Below, piece by piece: positions 32,749 to 35,787 of a DNA stretch of 35,787 nucleotides (positions within the stretch are counted from its first letter, which is position 1; each line of letters opens with the position of its first letter). The DNA is from Treponema sp. (lineage in GTDB: Bacteria; Spirochaetota; Spirochaetia; Treponematales; Breznakiellaceae). The stretch is taken from contig JAITIK010000139.1 in assembly GCA_031279555.1 (NCBI GenBank), positions 1-35,787 of the forward strand, in the 5' to 3' direction. The position numbers and the translations under genes were made by a program. Below the pieces are notes generated by a model. It did not search any database and was not told the DNA's origin. It worked only from the letters and a program-made list of their open reading frames with translations.

Positions 32749-33747
32749 TCAACGGTTGTTATTCTCGGATAAAAATCGCTTGACCTCTTCCAGATGAGGC
32801 ATTGCCGGTATTCCGCCGCGTTTCTGGACGCACAACGCCGCAACCGCGTTCGCAAAAGCGACAAAATCCGTCAGGGAGCGGGAGTCTATATCTTTCAATG
32901 TGTTGCGGGTAAGCCCGCGTTCCACTATTTGAAACAGAAAGCCGCCCCAAAAAGCGTCGCCCGCGCCAGTGGCGTCAATCACCGGCACATGCCGCGCCGG
33001 AACAGCCGCCGAGGCTTTTGCCATATACGCCGCGGCGCCCTTGTGTCCCAGCGTTACCGCCACACAGGAACACCCCCGCTCCAGCAACTTTTCCGCGCCT
33101 TTCTCACAACAAGTCTCGCCGGTCAGCAAGGGGACTTCTTCTTCGCTGAGCTTGATGACGTCCGCATATACCGCCGCGTCACGCATCATTCGAATGGCTT
33201 CGTCCTCGCCGCGCCAAAGTTTGGCGCGGTAATTGGGATCGTATGAGACAATCGCACCGGAAGCGCGGGCGAAGGCGACCGCCTCCAGCGTAGCCTGCCG
33301 CGCCGGTTCTTCGGTGAGGGACAAGGAACCAAAATGAAAAATTCCGCATCGCTCAATAATATCACGCGGCAGTTCTTCCGTACGCAGGCGCGTATCCGCG
33401 CCGGGTTTGCGGGCAAAAGCAAAACTGCGCTCGCCCGCGGCGTTCAAACTGACAAAGGCAAGCGTCGTAAAGGCATCTTCGTCAACGATAAGCCCCGATG
33501 TATCAATATGTTTGCCATTTAAAGTTTCCCTCAGAAAATCTCCGTGCATATCCGCGCCCACTTTGCCGATAAAGGCGGCGCTACAACCAAAATTCGCAAG
33601 CGCGATCAGCGCGTTTGCCGGAGCGCCACCCGGATTCTGCTCAAAAAGGCGCATTCCGTTTTGACTTACACCCGCGTACGTGAAGTCGATCAACAATTCG
33701 CCCAGCGCGACAACATCAAACGCGCCCCCTCCTCGCCGGCAGATCAT
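32749..33747 (-). CDS. PfkB-family sugar kinase (fructokinase-like)
   Basis: A 332-residue ribokinase-fold kinase. It has the N-terminal signature GELLIDFT, the glycine-rich substrate segment NPGGAPANALIALANFG, and the ATP/anion-hole signature IDATGAGDAFWGGFL with the catalytic Asp. The best match is the fructokinase group, forming fructose 6-phosphate, but ribose, gluconate or related sugars cannot be excluded. Its ATG overlaps the TGA of the upstream outer-membrane-like gene (ATGA), which fixes the start and couples translation. A GAGGAGG run occurs just inside the gene and is probably not its ribosome site. Confidence 0.87.
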   Translation of the reverse strand: MICRRGGGAFDVVALGELLIDFTYAGVSQNGMRLFEQNPGGAPANALIALANFGCSAAFIGKVGADMHGDFLRETLNGKHIDTSGLIVDEDAFTTLAFVSLNAAGERSFAFARKPGADTRLRTEELPRDIIERCGIFHFGSLSLTEEPARQATLEAVAFARASGAIVSYDPNYRAKLWRGEDEAIRMMRDAAVYADVIKLSEEEVPLLTGETCCEKGAEKLLERGCSCVAVTLGHKGAAAYMAKASAAVPARHVPVIDATGAGDAFWGGFLFQIVERGLTRNTLKDIDSRSLTDFVAFANAVAALCVQKRGGIPAMPHLEEVKRFLSENNNR

Positions 33748-34622
33748 CGTATGCGGTATGTCGCAATGAGCGCGACGCGGAAAAAATCCCACCGGCGGCT
33801 GAAATCGCTCTCAACCGGGTGCAACAATTCGTTTTTCCATTGCCCTAGAGCCATGATGGCGACGTTTTTCGGCAGTTTGAAGTCAGCGGCAAGCGATAGG
33901 GTCATTTCCGGACCGCGGTCTGTGAGGCTTCCGTCCGTATACGGATTGTAGAACGGTTCTTTCAATTCAAACATCACTCCAACCAAATCAATAAAGAGCG
34001 GCATTTGATACCCTAGCAAAGCGGAAAAATAATAAGAAAAAGCGTTTTGATTCACACCGTCATCGTTTTCATAATACCATGACTCATGTCCCCGCGCTCC
34101 GGTATAGTTCTGGAAGCTGATTTCATTGTAAACCTTCATTACGACATGCCGCCAGTCGCCGGGAAAAAGGGCGGCGAGATCGAACTGAATGGTCGCCCCT
34201 GCCTGAGTGTTCCACACAACGCCATCCAAACCGGTTCCATCCACCCCTTCATCTTTATCCGAAAATTTGCGGTATACGCCCATGCCTTTCATGGGGACGC
34301 CGAACAGCGGATAATTCCAGCCGCTTCCCAGTCTCGCGCCGAGCGACAGCGTAAAAAACGCGATGGGCGTCCAAACTGCATCGGCGAGGATGTTGCATGA
34401 AATCGGCGATGCATTCGCGCCGAGTTTCAGGTTGATGTTGTTTCCGGATACAAGCGGGCCTTCCCCTTGTAAAAAAGGAAACACAAAACTCTGCGCGACG
34501 GCGGCTTGCGCTTCCGGCAGAGAAGAGACCCTCAGCGATAGATCGGTATGCGCTTCCACTGAGGAATCTTCAGCCCAAACCGGCAACGCGAGCGCGAAAC
34601 AGATAACGATGATTTTTTTCAT
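33744..34622 (-). CDS. Predicted outer-membrane beta-barrel-like protein
   Basis: A 292-residue protein with a signal peptide (IIVICFALALPVWAE, cleavage near residue 18) and many alternating amphipathic strands rich in Tyr, Phe and Trp, such as GARLGSGWNYPLFG, AFSYYFSALLGYQ and FFRVALIATYRIR at the C terminus. This is the pattern of a small outer-membrane barrel. It resembles uncharacterised treponemal exported proteins in style, but I cannot name a family. AGGAG lies 5 bases before the ATG. Upstream TATACT and TATAGG boxes (around 34750-34765) could serve as its promoter. Coupling to a sugar kinase suggests a part in sugar uptake, by inference only. Confidence 0.65.
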   Translation of the reverse strand: MKKIIVICFALALPVWAEDSSVEAHTDLSLRVSSLPEAQAAVAQSFVFPFLQGEGPLVSGNNINLKLGANASPISCNILADAVWTPIAFFTLSLGARLGSGWNYPLFGVPMKGMGVYRKFSDKDEGVDGTGLDGVVWNTQAGATIQFDLAALFPGDWRHVVMKVYNEISFQNYTGARGHESWYYENDDGVNQNAFSYYFSALLGYQMPLFIDLVGVMFELKEPFYNPYTDGSLTDRGPEMTLSLAADFKLPKNVAIMALGQWKNELLHPVESDFSRRWDFFRVALIATYRIR

Positions 34623-35420
34623 TTTTTCTCCTATGGATTTGCATTGCGTTCTTTGGGGAGACTCCTGGGGAGTTCCCTTGGACGTTTGAAACCCTTCTTC
34701 CTTGATAGCGCGGGCATAAAACCCGCATATAATCTATCTCCTGAAAGTATAGCGTGATTCCTATAAATTTTGTAGGGCTTTTGTAAAAATTTTTTGGATA
34801 AGTTCCAGAGCTTGTTAGGGTCTGTGGCTATCAACCTTTCCGTACGCCTTTTTCAAAATTTGTTTGTTACATTCGGGTTGGTTTTGGGAAAAGCTAAAGT
34901 TCTTATAGCTATCGGGAGAAAGAGCGAGCCGGCGCATCACGCTCCCATCCCCAGCGCGTTTACAACGGCCAATGTTTTTACCATGCCGCCGCCCGCCGCC
35001 GGCAGAAATAGAAATGGCAGGACACCCGCAATTGTGGCGCTGATTGTGGAAAGCGGCGCGGAGAGCGTGCGCCTGATTGCGCAATAAAAACCGCGCGCCG
35101 TTCTATGGCGGCGGATCTCGTCCAGTACCGCTTGCCGCGATGGACGAGGAGACCGCAGATATTGTCAAAAGGGCGGCGTCAACAGCGGCATCCATGCCTG
35201 CGGAAAGTCCCGCAAAGGTATTTTTTTCAAGGGGGAAGCCGAGCGAGACCAGAATCGCGGCGGAACACACCGCGATAAAAGGCGCGGTAAGCGTTGCTAT
35301 TCCGGCAAGGCAAGAAACCGGGATATTAGACACACATAAACCGGCCGCCTGGGCGTCCGGTTTGTCCAAGCGCAAATATCTGACTGGCGTGATCGGGGGG
35401 TTTCGTGGAGCGGATATTGA
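34623..35420. other. Decayed stretch without a supported gene
   Basis: After the 5' leader of the outer-membrane-like gene I find no intact coding sequence. The minus-strand frame within 35103-35639 contains one hydrophobic segment (LAGIATLTAPFIAVCSAAIL) that could be an old receptor membrane helix, but it has no start signal and runs across the receptor tail on the other strand. A GCGGG/CCCGC hairpin sits near 34712-34728. The stretch reads like pseudogene debris. Confidence 0.4.
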
Positions 35421-35588
35421 GGAGGGAGGAATTTGGAGGAGTTGAGCGCGGATCTGACGAATGGAATAGGGGAAGTGAGCGCAGGCATGAGTCAGATCAA
35501 CACGGACATCTCGCGCATCTCCGATAGAGCGGTTGAAAACAAGGACAGCGTAGTCGCGCTCGTCCAAGCCCTGTCCAGAGGCTTCCGG
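35421..35588 (+). pseudogene. C-terminal remnant of a methyl-accepting chemotaxis protein
   Basis: The plus-strand frame from 35421 (just after a stop at 35418) reads ...LEELSADLTNGIGEVSAGMS followed by QINTDISRISDRAVENKDS and VVALVQALSRGF. This is the usual end of the cytoplasmic signalling domain of spirochaete chemotaxis receptors (helical heptads, then NK-S-x3-LV-x-x-SRF). The rest of the receptor is missing upstream in all frames, and the normal stop after SRF is absent: the frame continues through a hairpin into the 21-bp tandem array. It is therefore a broken or rearranged copy. Confidence 0.65.
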
Positions 35589-35606
35589 GAGCCTGTTGCA
35601 TTTGTA

Positions 35607-35637
35607 GGTTTTTGCGCCGTTTTGTACCGCAAAAACC
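35607..35637. repeat. Perfect hairpin GGTTTTTGCG...CGCAAAAACC
   Basis: Two perfect 10-bp arms (35607-35616, 35628-35637) around an 11-base loop. It lies between the receptor remnant and the tandem array and may be an intergenic repeat unit or a former terminator; no T-run follows. Confidence 0.6.
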
Positions 35638-35666
35638 ACGGTTATCGGGATACTGCGAACCTTTGG

Positions 35667-35787
35667 CGAAGGTTTCTACAAGTCCTAGAAAGGTTTCTAC
35701 AAGTCCTAGAAAGGCTTCTACAAGTCCTAGAAAGGCTTCTACAAGTCCTAGAAAGGCTTCTACAAGTCCTAGAAAGGCTTCTACAAG
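35667..35787 (+). repeat. 21-bp tandem repeat array, cut by the window edge
   Basis: Five full units and one partial unit of GAAAGGYTTCTACAAGTCCTA with exact 21-base spacing (units start at 35667, 35688, 35709, 35730, 35751, 35772). The first begins CGAAGG and the first two have T where later ones have C. In the frame of the receptor remnant each unit encodes the heptad ERLLQVL (first two: RRFLQVL, ERFLQVL), open to the window end. Another plus frame reads KASTSPR; the third stops in every unit. Confidence 0.9.

Noticed and set aside
35103-35639. 178-codon minus-strand frame with a hydrophobic segment
   Set aside because: No start signal, runs antisense through the chemotaxis receptor tail and the 35607 hairpin; at most a receptor fragment.
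35667-35787. CRISPR array
   Set aside because: Units are contiguous 21-bp repeats without spacers, and no cas genes are present.

Overview
The window (about 50% GC, no tRNA, rRNA or CRISPR array seen) looks like chromosomal DNA of a treponeme-type spirochaete, probably gut-associated. The reasons are the ftsQ-ftsA-ftsZ-xerC-TPR-dprA order, a radical-SAM protein with a DUF2344 tail, several lipoproteins, a methyl-accepting chemotaxis protein tail, a poly-G tract, and intracellular hemicellulose/oligosaccharide enzymes (GH67 alpha-glucuronidase, GH13 glucosidase). The assignment is inference from gene content, not from a database match.

Layout. 1-1075: start of a minus-strand gene (probably a periplasmic-binding-protein-like regulator), a strong terminator, and a long dispersed repeat. 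1082-6088: DUF2156 protein, GH13 enzyme and divergent penicillin-binding protein 1C, with a 35-bp perfect palindrome at the GH13 promoter. 6093-8924: a second copy of the dispersed repeat, then mntP under a manganese (yybP-ykoY) riboswitch with a mutually exclusive terminator, a DeoR regulator and two stretches of decayed intergenic repeats. 8925-11999: a 1024-residue EndoQ-like PHP nuclease fused to a UvrD-type helicase, ending in a beta-clamp-binding motif. 11981-14753 (minus): QueG-like Fe-S protein without the usual catalytic Asp, TetR regulator, THUMP/RNA methyltransferase. 14849-20957 (minus): ftsQ, ftsA, ftsZ, xerC, a membrane TPR protein and dprA, a division/chromosome maintenance block with its own promoters before ftsQ and ftsZ. 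21500-26004 (minus): radical-SAM/DUF2344 protein coupled to GH67 alpha-glucuronidase. 26072-30441 (plus): TPR lipoprotein, GT4 glycosyltransferase ending in a 14-G tract, beta-propeller-like lipoprotein and the bifunctional NAD(P)HX repair enzyme. 30444-34622: D,D-carboxypeptidase, SDR oxidoreductase, PfkB sugar kinase translationally coupled to an outer-membrane-like protein. 34623-35787: decayed DNA with the tail of a chemotaxis receptor, a perfect hairpin and a 21-bp tandem array running off the window.

Themes. (1) Five genes have sigma70-like promoters placed so that transcription would start at or within a base or two of the start codon, with no Shine-Dalgarno sequence, which suggests leaderless mRNAs; other genes have clear Shine-Dalgarno sites. 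(2) At least two families of dispersed, hairpin-bounded intergenic repeats are present in more than one copy. (3) The most interesting single loci are the EndoQ-UvrD-clamp fusion, the riboswitch, the poly-G tract in the glycosyltransferase, and the heptad-encoding 21-bp array.
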